Positions 27,001 to 38,900 of a stretch of DNA of 64,000 nucleotides are shown piece by piece. The notes under the pieces were generated by a model that saw nothing but the letters and a program-made list of their open reading frames with translations, was not told where the DNA came from and searched no databases. Source of the DNA: Gavia stellata (taxonomy: Eukaryota; Chordata; Aves; Gaviiformes; Gaviidae); the NCBI RefSeq assembly GCF_030936135.1, contig NC_082604.1, positions 5,277,001 through 5,341,000 of the forward strand. Direction: 5' to 3'. Position 1 is the first letter of the stretch, and each line of letters opens with the position of its first letter. Both the position numbers and the translations under genes were made by a program.

Positions 27001-30000
27001 TGTGCCATGACACTGCTGTTGAGAAAGGCTACCTTTTTACAGGTATCTTTCTTAAATTTCCGTGGTTTTGAATAACTATGTGGTTTACTTCTAAGGTCTT
27101 TGTTCCCTGTAAGGGAGAAAAAAAATTAAATGGGAAGGCAGAATACCTCTTGTACAGATGTACCACTTTGCAAGAATGGAAGTTAAATTGCCTGTGCAGC
27201 TGTATCAGTGGGTTTTTAGAATGAGAGTGGGCTTGACTGAGGACAGTTGTAGTTCAGTAGTGATGCTTCGTGTTCAGCATTTTGTAGCCGAGTTTTTCAA
27301 CACAAATAGCTCCCCATACTAGAAATAGAAGTTACTTCCTCAGCACGCTCTATTCGTCAAATACTTAGGATCTCTAAAAACAAGAGTTTAAGGTAGCTTT
27401 CTGTGGTAACTTTCTTTAGTGTCTCTAAAGGTGATAAATTCTACTTATAAAAAAGAAGAAAAACGTAGTAAACCTATGTCTTCATTAACATACCAATTTT
27501 CAGTTTGAAGGGTGGAATGAAATTGGAAAAAAACTCAGACTTCTGCAAAAAGAATGAAGGTCATCTGCCATCATGCTGTCTGCACAGGCTGATTTTTCAC
27601 AACACAAATGCCAGTGTTCTCTCTGCTATATGGCTTCAGATCTGTTCTCTGTATTGAAGTCAGCACATTCTAGACAGTTTTTAAAGTCAACCTAATGTCT
27701 ATTCTGATAGTCTCATTTTTTTCTACAATTAACAAGTATATTTTCTTCCTTGCTTTGCCCTAGTACTAGTTTGTACAATTCCAACTAAATAGAAATCATA
27801 TCTGTGGATGTTGTGTCTCGTAGTGTGGTGGACCTGCATGAGACCGAAGATCTTTTCAGCATAGCACAGGCTAGGGCCTTGATGCTTTCTCCAGAATAGG
27901 TTGCGCCTGTTGTTTACTACCCTAAATGTCATTACTGGTGGATGCTGCTGCTAAGGTAGTTGTATTCCCCTTCTGGCCATTAAGCCATAGTATAATCTTG
28001 GGAGTGTAGCATGCAGCAGCAATGGTGCTTTTGGTAGATCTCCTCCGTGCCTCATCAAGCCCTTCTTCTATTATCCTGAGACTTTGTCTGATGAGGGCTG
28101 AAGAAATTAGGGAAGAACTGTCTTTAGGCAGGGTCTGAGCCAGCAGTTGCTACCTATCCCTCTAAAAATTGAACAGTTCCCAACAGTTACAAGACAGACT
28201 GATGTTGGGGGCCTTGTAATAGGAATGCAAAATTCTTTCTGATGGCATCTGAAGTCTTATTGTGATGTATAAAAAAAATTCTTAAGTGATGATTAAGGGT
28301 ATGTCTATGTATGTAACACACAAAGAAGATTTAAAGATATTAAAGTGCCTTCAAAGTCTAATTTGAGGTTGCAGTGAACTCTACAGTGCTTGTGTTTTAA
28401 AGGTATGGCATTTCATATTTATTCTAGCCAGTTCAGAAAATGCCAGAAAACAAATATGAATAAATGTAGGTTGAAGTAGAGGTTGCAGATTGTGTCTCTC
28501 TATTTCTGAAAATCCATCTTGAGCTCTTTACATGATACTGACTTTTTTTTTGAAATTGTTATTCTTGTGCTGTTACCATCTTCTACAGAAGGTAACTGCA
28601 GGTTAGTTAACCATTACTATGTTTTGCCAGTACAATTTGGGGTTTGTTGAGAACTGGGCTGATACTAACATGTGCCAAATCCTCCTATGAAGGAATGCTG
28701 CCTAATAGGCTGAATCCAAGTATTTAGTGATAGTACTACGAAAATCCAAATCCACTTTTTTATCCCATTTCCATAGATTTGTAAAGCAAATTGTGCAAAA
28801 ATACAGTTAACTTTTCATGCTTAGTTGACACAGTCAAGTATTATTTTCAGACTGTTATCAGTATTATGTAAATGATAGACGTTGTGCTTGGATATTGAGA
28901 CTAGCCTACTAAGTACTCACATGAAGACTAAGGAATTTGGAAATGAAGAAAATTGTTGCACCCTGACTTTCGAAAGCAGTGTACTGATGCTCGCTCTTTA
29001 TGTTTTTAATGCAGATTTACCTTTTGTTTCAGGTTATACACCAGGCACCCCATATAAAGTATCTTGTTCACCCACTAGTGGAGCAGTGCCGCCATATTCT
29101 TCGTCACCAAATCCCTATCAGACTGCTGTGTACCCAGTTCGAAGTGCCTATCCGCAGCAGAATCCATATGCACAGGTAAATGAACAAAACGAAAAAACTG
29201 TCAGTTTGGATAGTATTTTGCTTACCTTGTAATATCTGCTGGAACTCTTAACTTCACATGACACTTATTTCTTCATGGATGGAGAGAATTTTTATCTGCC
29301 TACAGTAAGAATTCTTAGTATGGTGATTTACAGAGTGTGTGTGTACTTTTTACATTCTCGAACGACAGTTACTCTGCACTTAATGATAATGTGTTAAGTC
29401 TTTGAAGAGACGCTAGGTTCAGTAGTTTTAAAACCATTTGCTGGATGCTATAACTACCATGTCCTGATTTCATTTTGTCAAAAATTATCATAAACTTGCA
29501 TTAATTCTGTCTCACACGAGGCAAACTGTTGAAAACTATTAGAAAGGATAAAATTAAGACACTTCAGTAAACATGGTATTTTGGGGAAAATTTGGCCCTC
29601 TTTTTGCATAGAGGATATTTACCTGGCATGTACTCAGTAGTTGAAGGGAATTAATAAGCATGTAACAACGTTTATCCAATCTGCTTAGTGTGTTTGGATT
29701 TGTCAGAAACCTTTGGTTCTGTAACTAAAAGCAGCTGAATAAAAAGTTGTGAAAGAATGAGAACTTCTGTCATGGATTAATATATGAAAAGATACGAAAC
29801 GAAGGGAATGAATGACAAATAAGCCCTTATTGTTGAAGGTACAGTCAGCATTGGAGTTGTACAAAGGTCTCTGTTTTGAATGTTACCCTAAATGCCTTAA
29901 AAACGGGCTAAATGTTAAAAACTTTGCCAGTGAAATGCAATTTGAATAGTTGAAATTAATGTTTTGGCTTCTGCTCTGTAAATACATTGCATCTTTAGAA

Positions 30001-31720
30001 TCATGCTTTTATTTTATGATACATTCGTGAAAGAAGACATAATTTATTTTCCCCACCAGATATACTGTAATTACTTAATTTACTCTTTTTCTCAAACAGC
30101 AAGGCACTTACTACACACAGCCTTTATATGCAGCACCACCCCACGTAATTCACCACACCACAGTTGTGCAGCCTAATGGCATGCCAGCAACTATGTATCC
30201 TGCTCCAATTCCGCCACCAAGAGGAAACGGTGTGACTATGGGGATGGTGGCTGGAACGACTATGGCAATGTCAGCAGGTATGTGAACATACAACCCTTAT
30301 GTTTTCTTATTTTCAGTTCAAGGCAGAACACAGCTTCATTACAAAAATGTGATGCCACAGGTGTACTTGGCAGAATCATAAAATTGTTTCTATTAGAAAG
30401 TACTTCTGTAGGTCATCTAGTCCAGCATCTTCAAAGTGGGTCCAGCTAGATCAGGTTGCATACTTGTTCAGTGATACTTTGATCATTTCTAAGGATGGAG
30501 ATACTGCATCCTCTTTTCAGATATTAGTATTATGGTAAAATAGTTTTTCTGTATGGAATTTCACTTACTCTTGCATCCTTTGTTTGTCATCTTACCAGTG
30601 TTAAGAGTCTGACTTCCTCTTCTCAGTACATTTCTCTATGCCTAGTTGAAAACACAGCCTATTAAGGCTGAGGAAAATGCAGTGTTCTCAGCCCACCCCT
30701 CATATTGCTGACCTTTGTATGCTGAGATATAGCATTTTATGTGTTTGCACTACCTGCAGGTCTTCTGTGTCATAGGCAATGGTTAGGGATGTTTACTTTC
30801 TAATGCCACACTCTTTTAGTGGTAGTGTTTTGGAGAAAATGTTGTGTAACCAATAATCTAGACTCAACTTTGAGTGTATACTGAGGGGGTGTGATGGTTT
30901 GTTACTCAGTGGGTGTTAACTCACAAAGAAATGTCCATATTCACTCAAAGGATGCTCAATTCAGTAATACAAAAAAATGAGAGCTGTGAGCTTGTTTTCA
31001 GATTCTGGTTTTTATCTTGTCAAATTTATCATTGAATTTGAGGAATCTCAAAACTAGAGAAGTTACATGTCACAAACTGAGCAAACATTGGAGTTTTGCA
31101 CGTGGGCAAGCTTATCCCAGGTGTTTGTTACTGTTTCTGCAAATTGCTGTAGAGTAAGATCCTGCCATCTCAGCCTGTTTGTTTCTGAAGCCCCATAGTC
31201 TGTAAAAACCTATCTGTAATAATGCAAACAAGAACTAATTTATTCTGGTTTATCAGTCAAGTTATCTCTACCATCAGATATTCTTACAGCATGTAAAGCC
31301 TGCTATGAGGAAAAAGTTTTGCAGTGACTAATGCCTGTGTTGTAGGGTTTCTGCTAGAGCTATTTTTGAGTAATGAGTATCTCTGTGTATTGGACTAAAC
31401 ATCAAAATGATCCCTTTGCATAAATGTTTGAAGGAAGACTGAGGCTGGAGTGCAAAATGGTACTGGTAATTTTAAATCGGAAGATGAGCAAGCTGTAATT
31501 GTTTTTAAAATTAACTCTCTCTTTTTCTACACAAACACTCCCCCCCCCTTTTTTTTTCCGCTGTATTAGAATTTGTGCTTACTGAAATAATGTTCTCTCC
31601 ATCCTAGGTACTTTGTTGACAACTCATTCCCCAACTCCAGTAGCCCCTCATCCAGTTACTATGCCCACATATCGGGCTCCAGGAACACCAACCTATAGTT
31701 ATGTGCCCCCACAGTGGTGA
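21015..31720 (+). CDS. FAM168B: myelin-associated neurite-outgrowth inhibitor (FAM168B), complete coding sequence in five exons
   Basis: Coding exons are 21015-21084, 24687-24770, 29033-29175, 30100-30277 and 31608-31720. All junctions are GT-AG, and the 588 spliced bases give 195 residues plus TGA, the length I know for mammalian FAM168B. The protein starts [11 protein letters not shown], is rich in Pro, Tyr and Ala, has a proline patch PIPPPR at about 135-140, a weakly hydrophobic segment at about 144-164, and ends SYVPPQW. The paralogue FAM168A (TCRP1) shares the [11 protein letters not shown] and [13 protein letters not shown] motifs but has a longer insert after residue 50, so this is the B member. 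From the literature, MANI is a neuronal, membrane-associated protein that restrains neurite outgrowth and has been linked to CDC27; the sequence itself shows no enzyme motif. The start has A at -3. Expression is driven from the CpG island, about 7 kb upstream. Confidence 0.95.
21085..24686 (+). other. FAM168B: FAM168B intron 2
   Basis: A 3.6-kb AT-rich intron between donor GTAAGT and acceptor TTCTTTCTTCTAG. I see no gene, RNA or clear repeat in it. Confidence 0.85.
24687..24770 (+). CDS. FAM168B: FAM168B exon 3
   Basis: 84 bases in phase 1-1, encoding [20 protein letters not shown] and onward to FQT. It is frame-preserving, so skipping it would remove 28 residues without a frameshift. The donor is GTATGT. 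Confidence 0.94.
24771..29032 (+). other. FAM168B: FAM168B intron 3
   Basis: A 4.3-kb AT-rich intron ending in TTTTGTTTCAG. A second usable AG lies 18 bases earlier, at 29013-29014. Nothing else is recognised. Confidence 0.85.
29033..29175 (+). CDS. FAM168B: FAM168B exon 4
   Basis: 143 bases encoding [17 protein letters not shown] through NPYAQ, closing in phase 0 at donor GTAAAT. The SPNPYQTA and [12 protein letters not shown] motifs are shared with FAM168A. Confidence 0.95.
29176..30099 (+). other. FAM168B: FAM168B intron 4
   Basis: A 924-base intron with acceptor TTTTTCTCAAACAG. Nothing else is recognised in it. Confidence 0.85.
30100..30277 (+). CDS. FAM168B: FAM168B exon 5
   Basis: 178 bases encoding [20 protein letters not shown] through TMAMSA, with the donor GTATGT. 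It carries the His-rich family motif, the proline patch and most of the Met/Gly/Ala hydrophobic segment. Confidence 0.95.
30371..30710 (-). mobile_element. degraded CR1 LINE, 3' portion
   Basis: Read on the - strand, this ends in the CR1-type 3' tail (TATGATTCTG on that strand). Going inward there are CR1 3'-UTR phrases such as AGATGACCTACAG and the complement of AAGGATGGAGATAC. Divergence is high, so this is an old copy lying inside FAM168B intron 5. Its limits are approximate. CR1 is the dominant LINE of birds and reptiles. Confidence 0.7.
31540..31557 (+). repeat. C9T9 pyrimidine tract
   Basis: Nine C followed by nine T, about 50 bases before the last coding exon of FAM168B. A nearly identical C9T10 tract occurs at 35024-35042. 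Confidence 0.85.
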
Positions 31721-31737
31721 TCATCCTGGCAGTCAGT
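31608..31737 (+). CDS. FAM168B: FAM168B exon 6, stop codon exon
   Basis: 113 coding bases encode [20 protein letters not shown] through YVPPQW, then TGA at 31718-31720. Seventeen bases after the stop is a consensus donor (GT|GTAAGT), so the exon probably ends at 31737 and splices to a UTR-only exon. The stop lies within 50 bases of that junction, so the spliced mRNA should not trigger nonsense-mediated decay. Confidence 0.88.
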
Positions 31738-34700
31738 GTAAGTTACCGATTCAGATTTAAAGCAGTTAATCTTTCATATAAGTGACAGTATTGCAGGTTC
31801 TTTCGGGGAAGTTTTTCAGAAGGTAAGCAGTCTGGGATACTTCTACAGTATTCTATTTGAGTAAGAATACACAAAAATCATTGCTTATCTAATAGCTGAT
31901 CCCTGCAAAGGAGAGAAGCCTAGTGGGATGTCTTCAGTGGTCTGTATCTTCAGAAATCATGAGTCATTTTCACGGTTCATGATTGTTGAATATGAGCCTC
32001 AAGTTTGCCTTATTAAAATACATCTGGGACTAAATGTATTCAGTATTTTGGATTCATTGGTAATCGTTGAATTCAGCAGTACTGTGATTCCTGAATGAAG
32101 CAATGTGTGTAACTTTGCAGTCTTACTTTTGATTGGCTAAGTATGTAGGCAAGGTAAGTGTTTTGCCTTGCTCTGAGGGTGAATCTTTCTCACAAGCTGC
32201 TGAAGCAAATACACAGCCTTGAGGTAATTTCATGTATTTGCTCTGTTTCAGGTAAGTCTCAGTTCATACCTCTTGCAGTCAGCGTGGAAAAAACATTTCT
32301 AGCGTAGACCAAAATTTAGATCATGGGTTTCAAGAAAAGGGTTTAATTTTGAAACCTGCTATAAGGTGGGATGGATTTTGCAGGTGTAATATGCGTCAAA
32401 CTGACACAAGGCCTGATATTTTTTTTTTTTTTGGGATCCTCACTTCTGTTTCTGTTTGTTTCAGCATAAATTGAGAACAGCTTCATTTGAAATACGGACT
32501 TGTCAGACCAACTGAACTAGAAATTACCGCTTTTAGTCCATTTAGTTTATGACAAAGTTAACTTTGTTTTAACTTTCTCTGGGTTTCTGTTTCAGCAGTT
32601 AGGAGTCCAGTGTTCTGTAATTATAGGTGACTGTATTCCCTTTGACTTAGTAATGTAACAGCCATTTCTCATTTTGCTATGATGCTACATATCAGTCTGC
32701 AGATCTGAAATGTTTCACATATAATATTTCATCCAAGAGTGTCATATTACATGAGTATAATAAGTGAGAGTTCTGCTGTGACTAAACTTGTGACTGATGA
32801 TAATTAAGTTTAGCATAAAATACCTTTTTAATACTGTGCATTCCGCTTAAGACAAAACTACTAGTGTTGCAGAGAGCTGGAATGGACATGACAGGAGAAA
32901 ATCAGTGTAGTGAGTTTTTTACCTAGAAGCCTATAGATTTCAGTTGACTGGATAAGTGCAAGGGAAGCATTATGTAATGCTTAACATATGTTGTGTGTGC
33001 ATATCAATGTGGTGTGTGCGGTGTTAAAATGTTCTGCCATACTCAAATAGCATTTCACATAATTGAGAATATTTCCTACTTCTTTCCCCATCTTAACCTA
33101 GGTTTGAAGATGGGAGATATGCAATCAAGAAATTGAGGTTTAAAAGTTGGTGCTGAAGCCCTCATGCCTCCAACCAGGACTTTTCTTCTGAATGCTTTCA
33201 ACACTTGGCTAAACACTACTAATTCCTGATCACTGAAGATTTTCCAGTGCTGCATATCTTACATCTTGGAACTCCAGCAGTTAGTCTTAAAGCAAATCCT
33301 GTTTTGTGGACTGTCTTGCAATTTTTTAGCTAATTATAATGATAAAAAGGGAGTATAAATTTATTCTGATCCATATCTAGTTGAATGCATGTTAAAACAC
33401 AAAAACAAAGCTTGCTCAATCTACCTGCAGTGACTGATGCAAAAACCATCATATGCAAATCCAAAGGAACCGAAAAGTATTTTACAACTTGTATCACTAA
33501 TGCACTGTTGTAATGTATGCAGGGTCTTAAAAGGTAGAATCATGAAAGTGAGTTTCTTTATAGAATACCATAATATACATTAGAGAAGTGCTTCAGCCTT
33601 TTTCAGGTTGATGGAGTTGCCAGTTTAAAGGGGGCATATTTTTATTTAAGTGATGTATTCTTTTCAAATTCAATTACTAAATTGGAGTGACTGGAAAATG
33701 AGTCAGACAAGCTGTAGAAATCCCGCACACAATTAGTTTACTTCATACCTTTTCATTTTCATTATATGGATTCAGTGTTATACAGATGTTCTTAAGGATC
33801 AGAATGAAATGACAAAGGTAATGCTCTGTGTGCCAGTAAATAAAGCAAACTTCCTTGAGGCAAAACTGGCTCTTAGGAGTAGTAGGAGGTGACATCACCT
33901 GCATAATGAATTGCATGTCCTGGGGAGATACATATCCAGTACTATCTTTCATATGATGCAAGATGTGTCAAAGTGAGACTGCCACACAGACAGATAGAAA
34001 AACACTTTCTTTTAGTTCTCAGTTCAGGAAGTCCGTGCTGTTTTTCCTAAAGAATGTTGTAGTCAGTTGAAAATGTATGTGCAGTTGATCCAGCTTGCTT
34101 TCCTGAAACTTAAGAAGTGCTAGGGCTTTCTACAACAAATGGGAGGAGTTCAGCTGCGTGTTATTCTGAGGAAAGCTTGTGTGCCTGATGAGTATGTTAA
34201 AGGGGAACAAATAATTTTAACACAATTTCCTTATTTTAGCTTCTTGCAGTATGGACTATGGATATGCTGTAGTAGGGCTGCCAGAATATAGAGATTTCAA
34301 ATACCTGTCCTTTTTTTCCTGAAAATATTTGTAATTGAAGTAGGAGCCATTTGTTGATTACAGCATTTTGATGTGTTTTCTTCGTATTTTCTTTTCTTAC
34401 TTCCTAAATTGCACTTGGAAGCACGTAAAATAAGACTGACTGCAGATTAGCATTGCATTGCAATGAGTCATTTCTGATATTCTTTCTTGCAACTTCAATT
34501 TTTAAAAAGTACCTCAAAGCAAATGCTGTGGGGATAAAGGGCTAGCCTTAGAACCCATTTGTATACCAAAATTGTTATGGGGGAGATTTTAAATTTTTAA
34601 ATTTGAATATTGCACATAAAGTCAAGGTTTTTCTTAGACCTGCTTGACTTACAATTCCAGAAGGATGCAATTTTCTTTTTTTGGATACATTCTGTCTGCA

Positions 34701-35023
34701 ATAAATTATGCTGTAAATGGTTATAAAATGTTGTTCCCTTTTAAGCGTTTACACAGAGGTATATCAGGCTGTATTGTTCTTGTAGGTAAACTTCCATTCA
34801 GAAGTAATTTTTTTAAGTTGTATATCTAGTTACGCTTTGTTTTGGGGTGTTCTGCTCCTATACAGATTTGGCAGCTACTTCAGGGTAGCATCACTGCTGA
34901 TTTAATGCTGCCATTCCAGTACTCTGCCCTGGTGGGAGGCTTACGTACCTTCATAACCCGTTGGTGGTTAGAGCCTTCAGTAACTTTATTTTTTACAGTA
35001 AGCACTCTCCATATTTTGTACTT

Positions 35024-35042
35024 CCCCCCCCCTTTTTTTTTT
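35024..35042 (+). repeat. C9T10 pyrimidine tract
   Basis: Nine C then ten T, immediately followed by an AATAAA at 35047. It is a near copy of the tract at 31540-31557. Confidence 0.85.
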
Positions 35043-36105
35043 GTTTAATAAAGTTTAGGTTTATTTTGCATGAATCACTGTCAGTGGATGGCCCCCTTAT
35101 TTCTAATGCCTTGAACATAGTTATATTGTTGGAGTAAGTACTTTAAACCTTACTCATGAGCACTTACTGCAGCTTAGGGACTTCCATATGTTTTTATATG
35201 GAGCAGAAAATTACCCCAGACAAACTTATTTGAATCTGTACTTCTTCGTTCAAGTCTGTTTAATGATTCCATTTGTGTAGTAGATTTGCAGCTTTGATTA
35301 GTCAGGTGTGCCAGAGGGTACAGTGAACATCAGTACAGGCCATTTGTCCATTTTAGCTAGTGGAGAGTGACATTTTGTTGTCTGAGCATGATTTTAACAA
35401 AGAGCTGAAGTATGAAACAGTGCTATATTGGGGAGAAGCTATAAAGAACAAGCTCAAAGCTTTGCTGTCTCCTGTCTCATCACCCAATAAACTAAAGCTT
35501 TGAAAATCATAGGAGAGAACTTTCAAGAATGCTGCAATAGGTAAATAGTTAAGGAATGAATATAACTTCCTATATATTTGCTCTAACTTCAGATTCCTAA
35601 ATGTCATCTTGGAATTGGTCTCTGTATAGTATTGCATAACATTTAGGCAGTCTCACTTTTACTTGAGCACTTTTTTTTGAGTTGCATTATGGGATTCATC
35701 CACGAGGGGGAAACTGTACCTTTTTTAAAAGGTACTACGCCTTCCAGTTTTGATCGATTATAATCTACTGGGAGGGTGGAGCATGTCTCCAGTAGTTGAT
35801 ACGGAAAGTAACCAAAAGCACAGTGCAGGGGACGGGGGGAATATCTGTATATATAACTATCTTAATGGTATTTTGTTGCAAATAGTAGAAAGCGTGGATA
35901 TTAAACTGCGGCGGGGGAAGCTGTACATCATTAAATAGGCGTTTACACAGTGAGGGTCTTACGAAACATTCTCTCCTGCTTTTTATATAACATTCCCTAT
36001 TTAGAATTCCTTTATAAATAAATACGCAGTATGTGTTTGCACTAGAGCTCCTCAGCAAATGAAAAGAGCTAGTGCCGTAGAGACATTTCAGATCAAGCTT
36101 CTCTT

Positions 36106-36146
36106 TAAAAAAAAAAAAAACAAACAAAAAAAAACAAACAAAAAAA
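36106..36146 (+). repeat. A-rich (CAAA) low-complexity stretch
   Basis: A run of 14 A followed by AAAC/CAAA-type units. It may be the tail of an old retroposed sequence, but no body of such an element is recognised upstream. Confidence 0.7.
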
Positions 36147-38256
36147 CTTTTATGGCAGCTTTATATGATTAAAGAAAAAAATGTACTACTTTAAACCTGG
36201 AACTGAAAATAACTGTTGCAGCAATAACAAAGAGAAGTCCAAGAAAGTTTGTTTTTTTTAAATTCAAATTTCAGGTGTTGAGTTTAGATAAGTATTTTTT
36301 AAAAACTGAGGTATTCCCTATGTCAGTAACAACTGATGAAAATGTCTTTTAAATGTAGCAGCAGCAAAAGAGAAATGGCTAATAATTGGCACCAAAAACA
36401 TGCAGCCCTAGTCAGTGGCGCGGTGGCTGTTAACGGAACACTAGGAAGGAAAACAGAGAACCTCTACTATATCTTGCTTATACTTGTTGTAACCATCTCC
36501 TGTTTGAAGTTTCTAGGAGACGTGCAGGAATGCTGTTCAAGAAAGCTTCTTTTTGAGTGTACTATGCAAGTTAAATGCTTAGATGGAGTGGTAGATGAAA
36601 AAAATCCTTTATTTTGGTTGAAGTCCTTCCTTGTATTGTTTCATCCACTGAAAAAAAAAACAAAACCAAACCACCACCACCACCTGTAAGTACCACCATG
36701 TCTTAGTGTTGTCTGAGAATAGTTCATGGTACAGAGTTGTATACCAGGGTACTCAACATTGACTACTCTTCATGGAGGATTCTGGCTTTGCTACTTGGGT
36801 AGTAAGGCCACTTAAGGTATCTGAGCAAGAGATGGTCAGAATTGACTTGGAGTCACTCCCCAGTGCTTAAGCACTGTATTATATACCATTCATTTGGGTT
36901 TAGAACATACTTTTGCTTGAATAGGTAAGCACAGCTGTCCGATACCACCACTTAACTCTAGGCTTAAACTCATACCAGAGAGTAGTAAATACCATGTATG
37001 TGAAACCTCCCATCTTAGGAACACGAACAACAGCGATGCTTCAGCTGCAACTTGTGGGAAAGAGGACAGATGCTGCGGTTGTTGAATGGTCATTTGCAGT
37101 TGCCCAGGACATGGTTTGTGCAGTAGTCGGTAGGAAATAGTCATGATCCATACGCAGCCTTCTCCAGTGGGTGTCACTGGCCGACCTTAGCATGTTCAGA
37201 GGGTCAAGAGCAATCCATTCATCCTCATGTCGAATTGTTTGCGAACACCTGTTCAAAAGACATAAAGATTTAAGCTCATTCCGATTGTTCTCATTGGTAA
37301 GTGTCAGCTTTCTAATCCTGTATTTTATCAATTCTAAGCTTCCTGCAGAGACCCTCAGATTTGACGAAGTAGACTGCCAGTTAACAGAACAACTGCAGCA
37401 AAGTCAGGGTAGCTTTGTGTATCAAGCCTCACCAAGAATCAAGCTCATTCTGAGATCTCTGAAGTAGTGGGGACTCTTTCAGCAGGCTGTGTACACCTCT
37501 GTTTGGCGGGGTGTTGAGAGAAAATAAGGTGTGTTTTGTAGGCAGAAGAGAGGGAAGAGGAGCAGTGCTTATCTGGGGACAAGGAGACCTTTTCTTGGGT
37601 GGGTTGAATGTAACACTGAAACATCTGAATTCCACAGGTAGTAAGGGTCCATTTGTGATTTTAAAAAAAAAAAAAAAACCTCTAAACAACTTATGGGCTC
37701 TGAAGTTTCAACATCAAGAAAGTGAACATGACTCTTCTAAACTGTTGTGACTTTTGGGCACTTAGCAGGCAAACTGGGAAAGCTTGTTTAGCTGGCTGCT
37801 GTACAGACTTGTTTTAAGTAGAATGGATTTGTTAGTGGGTTTTTTTATTGTAATGCTATTATTGGCTGCCCTCCTGTCTAAGATTTGAAAAAGTGAGTGC
37901 ATGCAATGGAAGTACAAGAGGCCCCAGTAATAGTTCTCCATGTTTGTTAATGAAATAGACACAGGTTTCCTTTTTATGACTTTTTTTAAAAACTGTCTTA
38001 CGAACAGTTGTATTGGTACTTTTTTAAGTTTAGGTCAATGTTGTCTTCCAGAATAAGTTTTAAGGCATCACTCACTCCTGCATTGAACTATCGCATCAAC
38101 ACAAAGAGTGGAGATTCCATTCTGAGCCAGTTCAATTGTGAAAATTCATACTTTTTTATTTTTTATGCAATTCAATGAGTAGATGAGCTCAGATTTAAAT
38201 TCTTAAAAGCACGTTTATTGTAACAAGGATTGTTATGTATTAATACTTCAGTTTTC

Positions 38257-38262
38257 AATAAA
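38257..38262 (+). terminator. FAM168B: candidate alternative poly(A) signal of FAM168B
   Basis: AATAAA is followed within 15-40 bases by TTGTGTTGCTTATTGTG and a T8 run, which fits a downstream GU/U-rich element. It lies about 640 bases before the inferred exon 7 and would be used only by transcripts that fail to splice at 31738. Confidence 0.45.
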
Positions 38263-38900
38263 GATTGACTTGTGTTGCTTATTGTGTTTTTTTTCCTGCT
38301 GTCTTTGCTGGCATCCTTTTAGAACAGATTCTGTCGCTGGGTAGCAGTACAGTATGTTTAAACTCTTTAAGCTAATGAAATCTGGTGATTGATCCAAGCA
38401 AAGCAAAACATTTAAGTTGGTTCTGTGACTTCTCAATAAGGTTTCTTAATGGCTAACAAAACACAGTAGTAGAGGCTTCCTGTTGGGGAATGAGCTGCCC
38501 TAAGTTGCCCCTGCGTGGGAGTATGGTAAAGATGGTGCAACCCTGCCTCATTGCCTTTTGAGGCATTTCCTGGGGTTTGAGTTTTTATTACTTTATTTTA
38601 TAGCTTAAAACAAAGATAATGGAACAGATGTAAAAATTCACAGTGCTTTAGCATTTGCTTGATACCAAATCAGCGCTGTCTCAGAGGTGACAGGCCTTGA
38701 GCAGAAAGCTGTTATAAATCAGTGTCTTGAGTGTTCCCCAGAAGGAAAAGAATTGAGTAGGTGGTAGGTGTCGGTAATGATCCTGTTTCTTTAGAGAGTG
38801 GGTGGCCGTAAATGACACTAATGTTAAAATGGAAGTATGTGTATTTGGGGGGGACAGGACTATACTGCCTGAACTAACTGGCTATTTTCATTCATTGTAG

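Larger units (their letters stand above)
30278..31607 (+). other. FAM168B: FAM168B intron 5
   Basis: A 1.3-kb intron. Its first half contains an old CR1 LINE fragment in reverse orientation. Its last 70 bases contain a C9T9 tract at 31540-31557, then the acceptor TCTCTCCATCCTAG. Confidence 0.85.
31738..38900 (+). other. FAM168B: FAM168B intron 6 in the 3' UTR, or read-through 3' UTR
   Basis: A 7.2-kb segment between a consensus donor and the acceptor TTTTCATTCATTGTAG. It contains AATAAA signals at 33839-33844, 35047-35052 and 38257-38262; the last is followed by a GT/T-rich stretch, as at real cleavage sites. If exon 6 were not spliced, these would give alternative long 3' UTRs. It also holds an A-rich CAAA stretch near 36106-36146, the C9T10 tract at 35024 and a 20-bp inverted repeat at 35716-35735. 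Open frames here are short and unrecognised. Confidence 0.6.

Noticed and set aside
36106..36146. A-rich stretch as a possible processed-pseudogene tail
   Set aside because: No spliced gene copy is recognisable upstream and no target-site duplication could be seen.
36890..37331. Overlapping - strand frames of 95 and 96 codons that at first looked transposase-like
   Set aside because: No catalytic or DNA-binding motif could be identified and no terminal repeats flank the stretch.
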